In this document: in pieces, positions 50,551 to 64,000 of the stretch
Position numbering within the stretch: position 1 is the first letter of the stretch
Layout of the letters: every line of letters begins with the position of its first letter
NCBI RefSeq assembly: GCF_021155775.2
Contig: NC_060237.1
Span: forward strand, 20,978,970-21,042,969
DNA: 64,000 nt
Direction of reading: 5' to 3'
DNA from: Neodiprion pinetum
Lineage: Eukaryota > Arthropoda > Insecta > Hymenoptera > Diprionidae
The notes under the pieces: generated by a model
The model's input: only the letters and a program-made list of their open reading frames with translations
The model's database searches: none
Told to the model about the DNA's origin: nothing
Made by a program: the position numbers and the translations under genes

Positions 50551-50902
50551 CACTGAGAAAAATTTCATCTGTTACGGTAACTAGAATAATTCAGTAAAAC
50601 AAGTATCGTTTTTTGGTAATTGCAACGCAAAATCAGTTTGTTGGGCTTACTTTACTTTTTTAGTTAAATAAAGCTTTAACTTCAATTTATCGTTGCACAA
50701 GCATTAAATTTTCGCAACAGTTGCAAGAAAATATAGTAACAGTCATCGTAACGAGAAAGAATAGTAACGGACACTAGATTTTCTGGTAACAGCTAGAAAA
50801 CTTATTTTTATTTTGTACCTAGAACTATATTTTTCAATTGTGATAAAAAATGAAAATAGTTCAGGACTGAGCGGTAACCGGAACTAAAAATTTCTCTCAG
50901 TG
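50551..50902. mobile_element. MITE-like element with terminal inverted repeats, 352 bp
   Basis: The left end CACTGAGAAAAATTTC and the right end (on the other strand) CACTGAGAGAAATTTT are inverted copies. Similarity continues inward to a GTTAC(G/C) block, so the repeats span roughly 35 bp each at about three quarters identity. There is no open frame, so it is non-autonomous. Flanks TTGTT and TTATT may be remnants of a target-site duplication. The superfamily is not assignable by eye. Confidence 0.75.
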
Positions 50903-51553
50903 TTATTGACAATGCGATGCAGCGATGGGACGATGTCGGTGTGGCGGTATTAAAGTATGAAGTGAACCGCGTCGCTTCAAAATGATCGAGATCAATTTTA
51001 CCTGTAATATATTCGACAGAGAAAAGTTTAACCGATGTCTGGTAAATTAGAAAACTTTCCACCCTCGAAAGGGGGCTTGAAAAACAGCAGATCTCAAGGC
51101 GAAACCCTAATTATGACAATTGATATTAGACCTGTTCACGCACCATCAGTTTGAAAAAATCGTGAAAGATTGACGGTTTGAATTATACTTAATCGTGAGA
51201 AGTAGTTTATACGTAGTGAATAAATTTTTCAAATTTGTATACCCCATAATATTTGAAAATTTATTGAATGTTTGTGACTTTCTGTTTCAGGTGAGTCAAG
51301 TTCATCAAACTACAAGGTGACGAATTAAAATCCGCTATCAAAAATTGTGAGTACATGTAACAAATAATTCGTGTTTTAAGTGTAAATGTTTAGACAAGTT
51401 TCAACAATGTTTACACCCAACTTATAAATTAGACGCTGTTCGTTCTCTTGGTTTGAAAGAGAAATGGTAAAACATCGTCCACATACGTTCCTTGTTGGAA
51501 AATCAATATCGATTATTTGTTATTATATTTACTGAGTACTTAATGAGAGAGGA

Positions 51554-51575
51554 AAGAGAGAGAGAGAGAGAGTGA

Positions 51576-51610
<35 letters not shown>
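51554..51610. repeat. Compound (AG)n-(TGAG)n-(TG)n microsatellite
   Basis: AG units at about 51554-51572 pass through GTGAGTGAG into a TG run ending at 51610. Confidence 0.95.
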
Positions 51611-51611
<1 letters not shown>

Positions 51612-54600
51612 CCATCAAAAACGCAGAATCAAACATGACAAGGAAAGATAAAAGTGACGGTTTGTTATCATTCCTGTTGATTTTTAGTTTTGCCGTAGTG
51701 TTCATTTGGCAGTGAGGTCTGCAACGAACTATCTGGCAAGAGTGCGGAAATAGCGTGACAGATATATTGCGTAGTTGGTTAATTGGAACGCTGATTGCGA
51801 TTCATCCGCTGTAGATGTAAAAACAGAACACTGATTGTTCCTTCCTTGTCCTCACTGCGATGATATTCGAGGGCTTGTTTGGCTCGCGATCAATCTCGCT
51901 TTTCGCAAATCTTCATTTCATTGGAGCGATAAACCTCCTCGCTGATTTATCCTCTGTGGAATTCGGAGAAAACTTCATTTCGTTACCGTTAACTCCAAAT
52001 TGTTTTTCTGCAAACAATCCTGATTTCTGTGTATGTGTTGGGGGGGGGGTTTTTGCTGAGTTATTGTCCAATAATTTTGACATATGCAGCGTTGATTGCC
52101 ACGTATTTTTCTGTTTCGAATAATATTTTTCGAGCAACATAATGTTGCAATGCTAGAAATATGAATGATCGTTTTACGCGGCGTTGAATTAATTCCGTGT
52201 CGCTTTGTATTGCTTTGTACTTTAAATATTACGGTGTAACATCTTGCCTTACGTGATTCAAGAGTTCTTGTATCGTGTTTGACTATAGTTGTCAACGAAT
52301 TCTTATCCTCGAAGTACTGCCGTATATCGCTATTCTCTGATCCCGTCAAAAGCTGGTTTAGAAAGTTGGCATAGAAATTTCGCGGGTATATTAATATACT
52401 GATAAACAATCATAAATAATATTAAATTACTTTTAACTTCTTCCTCGTTATGTAGTGGCATTCCATGCCAATTCGTACATAAAATTGTAAGCATGTATAA
52501 TCAAAGGTATTCATTCATTCGTTCGATCATTCATTTTTCGGATTGATTAATTGTTTAAAAGGGTGTATAACGTTGAAATTATTAAGTGGAAATTGTCTTC
52601 CTTTGGGTTTCTTAGTTTAAAATTATTTCTCGATATTTCTTTCATTTTCAAATACAGTTTTCTTCTGATTGACTTAACTTTGATAACAGTGTTATGAAGC
52701 TCTTCAGAAGATGTATGGTAATGGCGTGGAAAAATTTATTCGTCACTCAGCAAGTATCCTCTCTCCCTCTTGAAACTCGTGACATTCCAATCGATTTTCG
52801 CCCTAATTCGAGGGTATTTGATTACATTTATTACTTACTGTTAGAACATTCGTGACCATATAAAAAAGAGAGAAAGGGAGTCTAAAAAGAATTTTAGTGA
52901 AATTTTGAAAATTTCTTATACAGATAGAAGTATCTTGGTAATGCATTGGCAGCTGAATAGTTGTCGAAAACCAGCGAAACTGGTTACCCGAATCATTATA
53001 CATCACATGCCGTGGGAAGAAAATAGCCAAGTTCGCTGAAATTCCATTCTTGGATCCTTCGCATACGAACGGTTTTCTTTTCTTTTCTTTTTTTTTTGCA
53101 ACAACCGCGAAACCGGAATGTGCGGATTATTCGGTTTATTCGTGGAATCCCAGTCATTATGCGAGCGGATGATAAAACCGTAGCTGTACATGTATACGTA
53201 TGCATAGACGGCCAGAGCCAGCGCTATTATTCCAGTCAGGACATTTCAAGTTATGAGAAGAGTTACGTAGTTTTATATTTTGATTAGCCACGCAGACGAA
53301 CCGTGAGTGTCGCCGACTCAACTTTGTTAATTCTCTTCTGCGGTAGGTATAACAATTTTGTAGAGTCATCTTTTTCCGATCAATAAAATTGTGATAATAC
53401 GACGATATTGACACGAATTTAATGATACGTCGACTTGGCAAAATTTATTCTAATTGTAAGTAAGGAACGTCGCAATATTTTATCCTCAATCGTTGTGTAA
53501 GATTGACGATAATGACCTTAAACTTTATCCTCATCAACCAAGTTCTGACGGACGTGGCGGATATTGTGGCGTGTTTTTAAATTTTTTAAATTTTTTCCGT
53601 AAAAATCAAGCTGAACTCTGTGCCTTCAATGATAATTCATATCACTCTGAAAGTCGTACCACGACATATTTGACTTAAAAAATGACATGATTTCGGGGTA
53701 AAACACAGAAATTGCTTGTCAGTTTTTTTTTTTCGTGTAATATAATATCTTTGTACACCACTGGCATGTACGTACCTATATTGTATTATGTTGTATATTC
53801 AGTGCGCGATAGCCTCTGATCGCCGATGATAAAATTCCAAGCGTGTAAATAAACATCGCAAGTTACACGTAAGAGGAAAATTTTTACGATATAATAATAT
53901 CTCGAGAAGCTTTCGTAAACATTCGTGTTATTGTTAATTTATTAAATTCATAATTTAGAAAATACACAACTTTGATTAGATTACATCCCATTTTTTCATT
54001 CTGCGATGATGTTTCATCACACGCGTGCATTCTCTTCGATACGTGTAAGAATTGCTTCTGTACATATCAAATCGCATGAAAAACACAGGGTGAAAATCAA
54101 TACAATCTTACATCAAATCTATATATAATACCAGATTCAATTCAAGCTAAATTAACAATCCACCTCGAAGATATAAATTACAATCGTATGATCGTTTCGT
54201 TTAATATATCTTGTAAATTTTGGTGCGAAAGATTCTTCTTATAAGTATGTTTTACCAACAGGTTTATGAAAAATATGGAACGAGAATTTTTTAATTCGAT
54301 TTCCAAACCTGTACAACGATCGAAAACTCTGAGAAATACGTGTCAAGGCACATTGTTCAGGTTTAGGGCTGGGTTATTCGGTCGCGTGACGGTGAACAGA
54401 AAGCTTAGGTACTACTTCTCAACCATGTTGTGAATAGCGGGGCCCGAGATTAATACGTATACCTAAGAATAGTTATATATACTATATGTGCGTGTGTGTA
54501 GCTGGCTGCAAGTTACAGGGGTGCAGCTTTTCAAGAGTTATGATACCTTGCGGCGCGACGTGTAATTACATAATTAAGCAGCTGCGATCCTCTCGCGTTG

Positions 54601-56679
54601 ATTATAACCGTAATAATCGTCATTGACGATGCGTGAGAAAACTGTTCACTACCGGTAATCGATTTGGAAATAAATAATTATCTGGTCTGGTTTTGACACG
54701 TGTCGTAAACATGCAAATATGTGTCTCAGACGAGGTTTTTATCTGGCATTTATGCTCGAATGCGAGGAATGAGACCGTGCCGCGATTATCATGCAACGTG
54801 CAGCTTGCTCCTGCTTTTGCAGCTACGTTGTTACAAAAGCCGACAGATGGTTCCCTCTAATTGTAAGTACAGTTTAACAAAGTGTACCGCTGCACCGTTT
54901 GTTAGGGGGTCTTGCAGATTCTTATTAGTGCTAATGGCCTCATATATACATGAATATGAATAAAGCTTCCTACCGACGACGCAGAGTTGTTATTAGGAGG
55001 TGATAAATTACTCTAAAAAAGATACGAATGACGGTGTCAACTTTTATTATAGACGAAGATTTCGTGTGATGTTGAATTTATGAATTGACCAGAAAAATTC
55101 TTTCACAGTAATCCAAGTGTTCGGTTAATTATTGTCAAATTTAATAGGCAAAAATTTTTACAGTCTATGATTTTTCACTGATAAACCTTTATTGATGCAG
55201 AAAAAAAGAAAACAATACAAAAAAAAAATTAAATCGATCAGGGAATCGCTGTAAAATCAGTTTGGAAAGTTTTTTCGTTTGATTTTTGAACTTCAGGCCA
55301 TTATATGATCAGCATCGACTAATTTACAGTGCGGGGAATTCCCTCAAACCACAAGCGAAGCTTACTCCGTGTCTTTTCGTTCAACTGACGTAGATCAGAG
55401 AGCAGTTTTGATCCTGTAATAACAGAGTGTACTATATGTATGCATGTCTGTGTTTTTAGATCCTCCTTCTTTGACCAGTGCTGCAGGAGGAGTAATAAGT
55501 TTATAAAAATAGATTCCCCTTGAAAATCTCGTCTCTTATCATCCCTGCAATGATTCTGGTTCTAAAACAGTGTTTCCACTCATCTGCGCCTGTGTTCCAA
55601 GCGGCGAAGGGTAATTTAACTGCAGAGAACCGTTCTTTCTTTCACTTCTGTAACGTAGTAGAAAATCGAACTATAAGAGCTCTTTCTTTGCTTCTCGCTT
55701 TCGCGTAAGCATGCAGGAAATCGGTAATTCTCTGACGGTAAGGAGGTGTTATTTCAGAGCGTAGCCGTAGGATTCACCTCGGAATTTACGATCAGCTCGA
55801 AGGAAAGTCCGTGTGAGCTGAGAGTAGCCACTTGCTAATCTTTACATGGTAATACACTACCCTGTGCCTTTCTATTATGCAGTCTAATTATAACCGTACG
55901 CATTCACGGTGTACATGGATGGTAAAATACTTGTCTGTCTGATGCGTGCAGGTTATTATACCGCGGCGTCAAAGTCTGAAACGTTGAGAGATCGTTGTTG
56001 AAAATTAACAAACTTCGTTAAACTATCGCGTTATACTCAGCTATAAAGACTTGGTGCTGACTGCAGTCGAGAGGCAAGGACACGTCCGAAAGTTTTTGAA
56101 GGAGGAGGAAACTTCTTTTTACGGGAAAGTGATACTCGGCAAATAAATCGAACCTACCTAACTTCTACCTTGGCGCCTCTCTGATAATAACGCTTACACG
56201 ACTAACGGACTGCGAATGGCTGGCGACACACCGAATTAAGGAAGAATCGACGTTACGTAACCACTGAACTCGAAGTCGATACAATTAGTGGAAATTAAAT
56301 GGATATCGAAGTTTAATTAAATACTGTACAAACATGCGACGTTGAGCTACATTTTTTCGTGCAAGATATTAATTGCATATATTTATGTTAGCTGAAAATG
56401 GAGGTGATGCACGAAAAAGTTAAAATTATAACCTACGTACCAGTCTTCAATTTTTTATTAGAGAATATTTAACCCGGAACGATTGTAAAATAAAAATACG
56501 ATGCACGTCAGAAATTTTCCGCCGTAATATATCAATTTATAGAACATTTCTGACAGTCAGTGTTCATTACAATTTTGGATACGATCGTATGTTTATTGCA
56601 TATAAATAATATAATATTTATTCTCTTTGAAATACGCACAAAAGTAGGTACGTACGAACAATTAATATTGCGTAAAAAA

Positions 56680-56704
56680 CAAACAAACAAACAAACAAAC
56701 AAAA
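56680..56704. repeat. (CAAA)n tetranucleotide repeat
   Basis: About six CAAA units. Confidence 0.9.
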
Positions 56705-59700
56705 GCGGCTATCTTCATTGGTGGATACAATATACAATCGGCTGAATAGCTTACCGCAAATATTTGCTTAATTTTTCCGGCGTATAAAAGGTAACCTGAA
56801 GAATTGTACGTAGTAGCTAAGCCAATACGAGTTTCGTGATGTAAAACTTCACGGATACGTGAAGTTGAGTAAATGCATCGGTACTTTCACGTATTTTTTT
56901 TTTTTACTTTGCAGTAAAAATTTACCCCTTGTAAAAATTGTCGACGGTTTAAACGAATCTGAGTGTTCTAGAACAGGGAATCAATTGTAATCCGAGTGAT
57001 ATTTCGGAAGAGGAATATGATCCTTTCCCTATACCTGACATCTGATTTCCGAGTCTTTTCCATTACCTTCTTGAACGACAAAATCACCGCGCAAAATTGC
57101 ATATTACGTAGGCATGTGTGTGGTGTTTGCGGTTTTTCGGTACAGGGTTTCACCTTGGACGTATAGAGAAAAGGAAAATCATGGAAAGGATATGGTTAGC
57201 TCTTTGTTTATTCAATCTTGTCAACGAGCTGACTACCGCGGATACGGACGCATTGTCTTGAAACAAAACGCAAATTATCTTCAAATTATACTTTTGCGTT
57301 ATACGATCGAAGCGTAGTGTCTTCTTGAATTGTATAATTGATACGTCCAGTTAATGAATTCTGGTAATTTTATTGCACACAAGCTGTAAGATTATGAGAA
57401 TGTACTCGTGTGTTTCTCTACGTCTTGTCGAATGCCTTCTTCTTCTTCTTTGTCTTTGTCTTCTTATTGTTGGTCTTCTTTTTCTGCTTCTCCGTTGGTG
57501 GTGGCAATCTAAGCGACGCTACTTCGAGTCAGCCTAGTTGACGTCGTCTTACCACCGGACGGAAAGTGGTAGTGATTAGGAGAAAGTGGTGGTACGCAGA
57601 TATGTACTTATATGCTACGGACAAGGTTTTATCGACGATTCGACAAACGGAATATTTTCGCTTCGAACCTGTTTCGGCTAATTACTGCAGCGACGTGACT
57701 AACCTAGCGATAATGAAAAAGTCACGACCTTTCGATGACCTTGGAAATCACGGATATCATAAAATTTATAGCCTCGAGTGCTGCAGAGCTGAATTTCAGA
57801 TTTATTTGTTATGCAGTTATGCATGAGATGCGTTTCCTTGGGCTTTTCCAATTACGTATGGTGCACGAGACCGGGCTAAGGATTAGCGAGTCATTTTCTT
57901 ATTTCTGTTATTTTCATTCTACTTTGCTCCGTGTTTAATATTCACTTGTATTGTAATATTTATTCGCTGTATTATTTGTCTTCGTCGATAAAAAAAAACA
58001 ATTTGCACGGCGTATATTTACATACTTTGGTTTTTCCCAACGGCAACAGCATGTCTTCAACTGTAAGTTTTTGTCATTGTCATGACAAGACGAATCTTGC
58101 AGCAATTTTTTATGTCACGTGCAATAAAAATATGACAATTAGTAATAACGATCCGCGATCATTTAATGGGAATATAATTCTCTGACCAAGACGACCTTGG
58201 ATCAATCTGTATAATATAACCTTAACGAGGAAAAGCGTTATTATTATTCCGTTAACGCTAACGCGTATCGGTTATTTATAGTACAACTCGAACATAATGA
58301 AATTACATTATGCATTGCTAATTAAAGCATTCAATCGAAACGTCGTTAGGTGCCCAATTTACCTCTGAGTCATAACCCGGCAATCAAAACCAAAATGCTG
58401 TACATATAATCTATATATGTATATAATCAAGGGTGAATTTTTTTTCGGTGACGACGTATTTAAGTGTCGAATCTGTAGCGTATAAAAATTGTGATTTATT
58501 AATCAACGATTATTTTTCTAAAAATATTCAAGTGTCGAAGGATTATTTTACAGATATAAATAGTAATATTATCGTTGATTGGGAATCGTGAGACTGGAAA
58601 AGAATTTAACCATGATATAAGTATAAAATCGTATATGAATTTCAAAGGTGCAATGATTTGAGTCTTGTAGGATCGGGGAAAAATTCAGTAATCTCCATTA
58701 CGAACCTCAAAAAGTGTCCGTGTATAATGTTTGTAGGGAATTCCTTCAATATTATAACGCACGACGAACCTCGCTGGTTATTGATCGTTCCTTTATCGAT
58801 ACTTGTAACGCAAGCGATAGCGATGGCGCATCTGATTACGTTTCATTGAAACTAATCGATGCCACATTAATTATTGCAGATCGTGAGCGAATGCGACAAA
58901 CGGGATTATTAATTCGGCTTGATTTGACGGTCAAAACTTGAGTGTTGAACGAAAAACGCAGCATGGAGCTTACGGGGATTGATGGAAGGAAATCTTACAC
59001 AACGAAACCTCACTATTCGCCTATGTACCCATCTTGAAGTAAAATTTTGTTTGTTTTATTTTATTGTTTTTTATTTTTTAATCAACTGGGTAAATGTTAT
59101 ATCCAATATTCATTTATATACGTGACAATAAATTAGTTATAAACTCTTTTGTAGACTTTCTCACGATCAGAATAACAACGTAATGCGACAACGAAGTTAT
59201 ATTGCAAGTTTCGATTTGCACTGTTTGCAATTGTGTGTATAGGTATTATGACTATAAATCGATCGAGGCACGATACGACGGTTCTCTTTATTATTCTTGT
59301 AGAACGGTGGGTTATTTCTCGTTGAAATTCTACACGTGTCAATCCCTGCGTGTCCTTTTCTTGAACAGCGCAACTTTTATATGAAATACATTTTTCGCGT
59401 TCCTTGTATATAAGCGTACAAGGCAAATAATTCAGATTTACCGTATGAAATATTTATATATATATATATATATCCATACCTAAAACTTGTGGCGAGGTTT
59501 AGCATGCACGAAATCTTTTATGCGAAAATTTGAATGAAATACATTCGGCGCAGTGTATTATATGTATTGAATTTTTAAAAAACTATTGTTTCAAGGTTCG
59601 TGCTACAGAGTACGTGTAGTGGAGTATGCCTTTGTAAACGATCACGGATAATAAAGAAGTTAATTGCCCTTGCAATCGTAAATATTCGTTATCGGTGAGT

Positions 59701-59914
59701 GAGAAAACACTTTTACCGTACAATAAATTCCACGCATTGTATATATACATATATATATAAATTATCTTGCGATTTCTTGCTGTGAATATAATACACCGCT
59801 TCGTAAGTTATCCCGCCTTTTGTAACCACACGTATGTTAACGAGCTTAAACAACGAATATCTAAACTAACCCTACGTTTCTTTTCACGGTACTAAACAAA
59901 TCGTATAAATTAGT

Positions 59915-59917
<3 letters not shown>

Positions 59918-59946
<29 letters not shown>
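59918..59946. repeat. (AT)n microsatellite
   Basis: About fourteen AT units. A second, shorter AT run lies at 59454-59473. Confidence 0.95.
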
Positions 59947-59948
<2 letters not shown>

Positions 59949-62900
59949 AATTGGCTACGTGCACATAACTTATGAATATTTCGATTAGACTGCAGATAAT
60001 TGTATGTGTTATAGATTTTTCCCGTTAATTGATGTAAAAATAATACACATCGTTGTCTGCCAATTAAAAAAAAAGAGAAAGAAAAAAAATTAGGAGAATC
60101 GCGTGGATTGTATAATGAAAACTGGGGACGGATAGCATCGATCAGTGATGCACAAACTGTATTATATGTCACAGACACAGCATAATTCCTATCCATACGC
60201 ACAGATGCAAAGATGAATCCTCTCACGCCAGCGTGAAAGTTATATTCACAGTTGAATTCTGTTATTAAATTTCTCCACACGGCTATAACGTCGATCCTCC
60301 GAACAATTCTCGCTATGTTGCGTTCGAGTTGGAAACTATAAGAATCTTCGAAAGATTAGCCGGTGAACGTGGAATGCCTTTGTGTGAAATTTCTAGACTG
60401 TCACATAAAATACATTTACGAAACTTGTTTTAACCGCTTGATTAGACGCGCCTGCAGGCAAATCTGAATTTCAATCAGTTATCAGCTGCGCCTTCCTATA
60501 CACCTTAAATTATCTTTTAGCTTTAACACAGTCGTAACATATATATTCACCTTCATTTTATGAAAGCACACTGCATCACTTTTTAATTCACTATATGCTT
60601 GTCAGCAAAATTTCTTCTTTCTATGATATTCCGTACACGAGATTCGAGTCCTTCATATTTTTTTTTTTGTGTTTTAGGAAATTTTCCTACACGTACGTTC
60701 GTTCAATTTCATTGCGAGAAACTTACGGATTATATTTAATAAAAGCGCAAGTTCCTGTGAAGGTGTAGCGGCAGGTGAAAGGCCAGGTTTAGTCGCTCGC
60801 GATTAAGTTCAGACCAAATGCCACGGCACTTTTGTTCAATTTTATAAAACAAGTGAAAGCGGAGATTTATATATTAAAAAGCCAATTGATGCGAATCCCA
60901 AATCCGACCTGTCTTGTAATTTTTAATCCAATTTTTTAACGCTCTCTGTTTCAATCCAATTGCAGTAAAGACGTGATTTTTTCTTAGGCATACTTGTCAA
61001 ATTTAATACCCCGTAAACAATTAATCTTTGTAAAAGCTGCGGGTTATTCTAATTCGCATCAAGAGTTTCCCGGCGCGGTGGAATTTTAATCCTGTACGGT
61101 TTTACGTATTAAATTTCACTTGGCCGCTCGGAGCTCGAAGACATTGATTAATTTATTACAGAATCCAATTTATCAGATTTGCTCGATCATCGAATTTACC
61201 TGACGAAGCTTTCGAGTCGTTTCTCTTATAATCTGGATTACGCAAAAAGCATTGCAATGTAATTTCGCAATTCGAGGTTTATTCTTGACCCATTTTTTCG
61301 AGACGATGATAAATTCCAGAAAACATCTATTTCCCGTAGAATAACAAGCGAGACTGGAACGTGCATTGTTTAAATACTCAATATACTCAAAAAAATAATT
61401 ATCCGAGACCTGGATCCGCCTTTTACTCCACTCCCAAAAAAAATTTTGGTTCAACGTTACGTGATTTCGAAATATTATTAAATTACTACCGTACGCAACG
61501 AACGCACGGTTCGTATAATTTCATTCTTACGCTGTAGTAAAATGTCGACTGTTAAACGGAAGTTGCCGTTCAACCTGTACATCATTCATTGATACCTCAA
61601 GTGTTTTCGTTAAACGACAATCAGCTAACATGTTGGTGAGGAAAAAAATTTCAATCGAGTATTCTTTGAAACGACACGTTAGCTACACAATTTTACAAAA
61701 GCCTTTTTCGAAAGTATTCATTAATATCAATGAAATTGTCAACGTGACGATTTTCTGGTCATTGCATCGCGCTGATGACTCGTATATAATACAGACTCCT
61801 ACTTGTCGATCAAACGTTTGCCGTTATAGTTGTAGAAAGTATACCCGGTGGTCCTTGGATCAGCGATATTCGCTAATTGGCGCATTTGTGTATCCAGCAC
61901 GTTTTATCACGCTAATCCGTCTCGCCATATTTATTTACACCAGGAGGTGACGTGTTCTGTCCTTGCTTATCGTTTAGCAAGTTTGGCAGGTGTGTGTGAA
62001 AAATCGTCTAACGATAATAATGAAATGTCAAAGAAAAAACGTACGTTACGTGTACAATACATCAAACGGCTGATCGTACAGCGGATTAGATTTTCGACGG
62101 TGTTTGTTCACAGTGTTCTTTATTTTTTACTTTTTTTTTTTGCTTACCTCCAACCATTCACGGTCGAATTACCACCGGTCATAATCTCGAAGCACTAAAT
62201 TGACATTTTAACTTGAATTTGCATCACATTATTGCGCCAAAATTACAATGTTGACGATTAATTGCAACGTTGCTCAACACTTTGAGTCATAGTGGTAAGT
62301 ATTCTTACCACCTATTTTATATTCATTTTTATTTATTTTTTATTTGTACATTTAGAGAATTTTTCAACATATTTTTTTGCGGTTTTTTGCTGTCTCTGAT
62401 AGTATACTAATATATAAGTTTTCGGTACTAGAGATTAATTATTGCGATGCAATGTAAGTTATTATTGTTAGAAACTAATCGAGTGAAAACCATCGTTGTA
62501 ACATTGAAAGTCGAAGTTTCATTTTCATCTAGTTTCAAAAGACATTCGCACACATGGCGTCAAGTCACGAGAATCATGAACAAGTACTTAATTAATTAAC
62601 GCAGCCGGCAACTGGCAGGTGATTAAACTTATGCACAGGTCAATTATACACCATTCGGTAACACGTATTTGCCAAAATGACGATACTCAAGGCGATGTTC
62701 GCAGGATTTACCTACCTCGATTTATTCTCTACTATAATAGTGCACGAAACGATCGGTTTCGACTAGCCAAACATTACTCGAAGTGATTCGGATACTTTCT
62801 CGCCTTGCGGAGCCGAAACGAGCTGCGTGCGCTATTACATACATACGTATAGTCAGTGAAAGTCGTGCAGAAAAATTTATATATCTCGAGGTGTAACGTT

Positions 62901-63522
62901 CGACGAGAGTCCTGTTCACCCGGTAACTGGTCATCTTTTATTCTTCTACGGGAAACGATCATCTTCTTCGTCTTCGTCTTGCCCTTTCAACGGTCCTTAC
63001 CTACGACATGTGCCTGTGAATTCACGGCCTATAATCGTCGTCTTTGCTCTGCCCGCACCATTCACCTCAGGTATAATCGTTCAGTTACCGCGCGTCATTT
63101 CACCTTGACATATTTCATTCATCTCATCAATTCATGATCTTGCACACGCTGTGCATATACTTTGGCGGTTAAGAACAGGGTGTTCCACTTTGGATACGAC
63201 TGAATTGAAATGTATTTCAACGTGAAAATCCGAGTGTCGCATCCTGAATACCCTACTCCTCGGTGTGAAAGAACCCGAAGAAAGCGGTTGGCATTTGCAT
63301 TCACGGTAATGGAACGCAAGGTGTCTCGTTGCTCCGTAACGTAAGACACGAGCGAAAAACAAAGAGGAAAGACGAAGTGACCGAGAACAATTTCGCGAAT
63401 TGCAGATTTTTACTTTCTTCATTTTGTTATGCGAGTTACTTACAGTATTGTTCCCGTCATATGCCGTGTCTCGACCCAATTTGCTGTTGATAGAACGCAG
63501 CGCGTGAAGCGAGGGATGAGGA

Positions 63523-63582
63523 TATTATTATTGTTGTTGTTGTTGTTGTTGTTGTTATTATTATTATCATTGTTATTATTAT
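63523..63582. repeat. (TTR)n trinucleotide repeat
   Basis: Blocks of ATT, then about nine TTG units, then TTA units with one CAT interruption. In one frame this reads as a leucine run and on the other strand as an asparagine run; both are artefacts of the repeat. Confidence 0.95.
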
Positions 63583-63877
63583 ATGCCGAACACGCCGAGG
63601 GGATGGTTAATCGATTACGAAGCTGATAACAATATGATGGGTGTCTGATACATTTGTTGCGTTGTATAGTGGAAACGCCAACGCGGTTTGATGCGAGGAT
63701 TGTGCAATCAAGCAAATTGTGTTTCCAACGAGTTGGTCAACTATACAACTATAACCTGCGCAACCGTGAGACGAGAATATTATTCTGACGATATATCGAC
63801 GAAGAATAATTAATTATGCATCTGATCGTTCAGTCACGTTAATTGGGGAGGATTGCTGACGAGATATTGAGTGTTGG

Positions 63878-63895
63878 CAGCAGCAGCAGCAGCAG
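63878..63895. repeat. (CAG)6 repeat
   Basis: Six perfect CAG units in otherwise AT-rich DNA. Confidence 0.95.
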
Positions 63896-64000
63896 TTGCT
63901 TCTTCTTTTTATTGTTTTCGCTCTATGCTCGATACGTGTCGGACACGTTTAACGAAACTGTTGAAAACACATTTGAAAATACGTAGTATAGTTGGACGAG

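Larger units (their letters stand above)
50903..64000. other. Furin intron, distal part, running off the window
   Basis: No gene recognised. Contents: AG/TG compound microsatellite (51554-51610), G run near 52041-52050, CAAA repeat (56680-56704), AT runs (59454-59473, 59918-59946), TTG/TTA repeat (63523-63582) and CAG repeat (63878-63895). Open frames here are short or low in complexity. A separate gene nested in this stretch cannot be excluded. Confidence 0.55.

Noticed and set aside
51280..51320. TTTCAG|GTGAGT junction-like sequence
   Set aside because: Acceptor and donor are directly adjacent with no exon between; at most a recursive splice site in the giant intron, which cannot be supported from sequence alone.
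59861..60280. 139-codon minus-strand frame
   Set aside because: Contains a Tyr/Ile run from the AT microsatellite and no recognisable domain.

Overview
This is a eukaryotic, almost certainly insect, genomic window. Genes are split by short GT-AG introns. Protein matches are arthropod-like (ribosomal protein S17, ubiquitin hydrolase USP3, a furin-like protease). The long non-coding stretches are AT-rich, full of short microsatellites, and carry small inverted-repeat elements. Hymenoptera is my best guess, but nothing here proves the order.

Layout. (1) 1-9.8 kb is gene-poor, with GC-rich patches and a few splice-flanked candidate exons but no recognised gene. (2) 9866-16566 (+) is a three-exon gene for a 2028-residue, Ser/Thr/Asn-rich, mostly disordered protein that I do not recognise; 97% of it lies in one 5.9-kb exon. 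(3) 18090-22311 (-) is a complete six-exon USP3 gene, 529 aa, convergent with gene 2. (4) 24247-25430 (-) is RpS17, three exons, 132 aa, with a 5' TOP-like leader. (5) About 26034 (+) is a candidate Inr/DPE core promoter, followed by the first coding exon of a furin-like protease at 27465-27653. No later furin exon was recognised, so 27654-64000 (36.3 kb) is best read as part of a very large intron. It holds microsatellites, a 352-bp MITE-like element, two copies of another dispersed repeat, and a patch of degenerate TTCCGAA-type repeats.

The genes have unrelated jobs: chromatin/ubiquitin signalling (USP3), translation (RpS17) and secretory-pathway proprotein processing (furin). USP3 and RpS17 are tandem on the minus strand. 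RpS17 and the furin gene are head-to-head with about 0.6 kb between their inferred starts. I see no operon-like or defence-like system. The most novel item is the unrecognised 2028-aa protein. All splice sites were placed by eye from frame, phase and GT/AG consensus; no search or transcript data was available.
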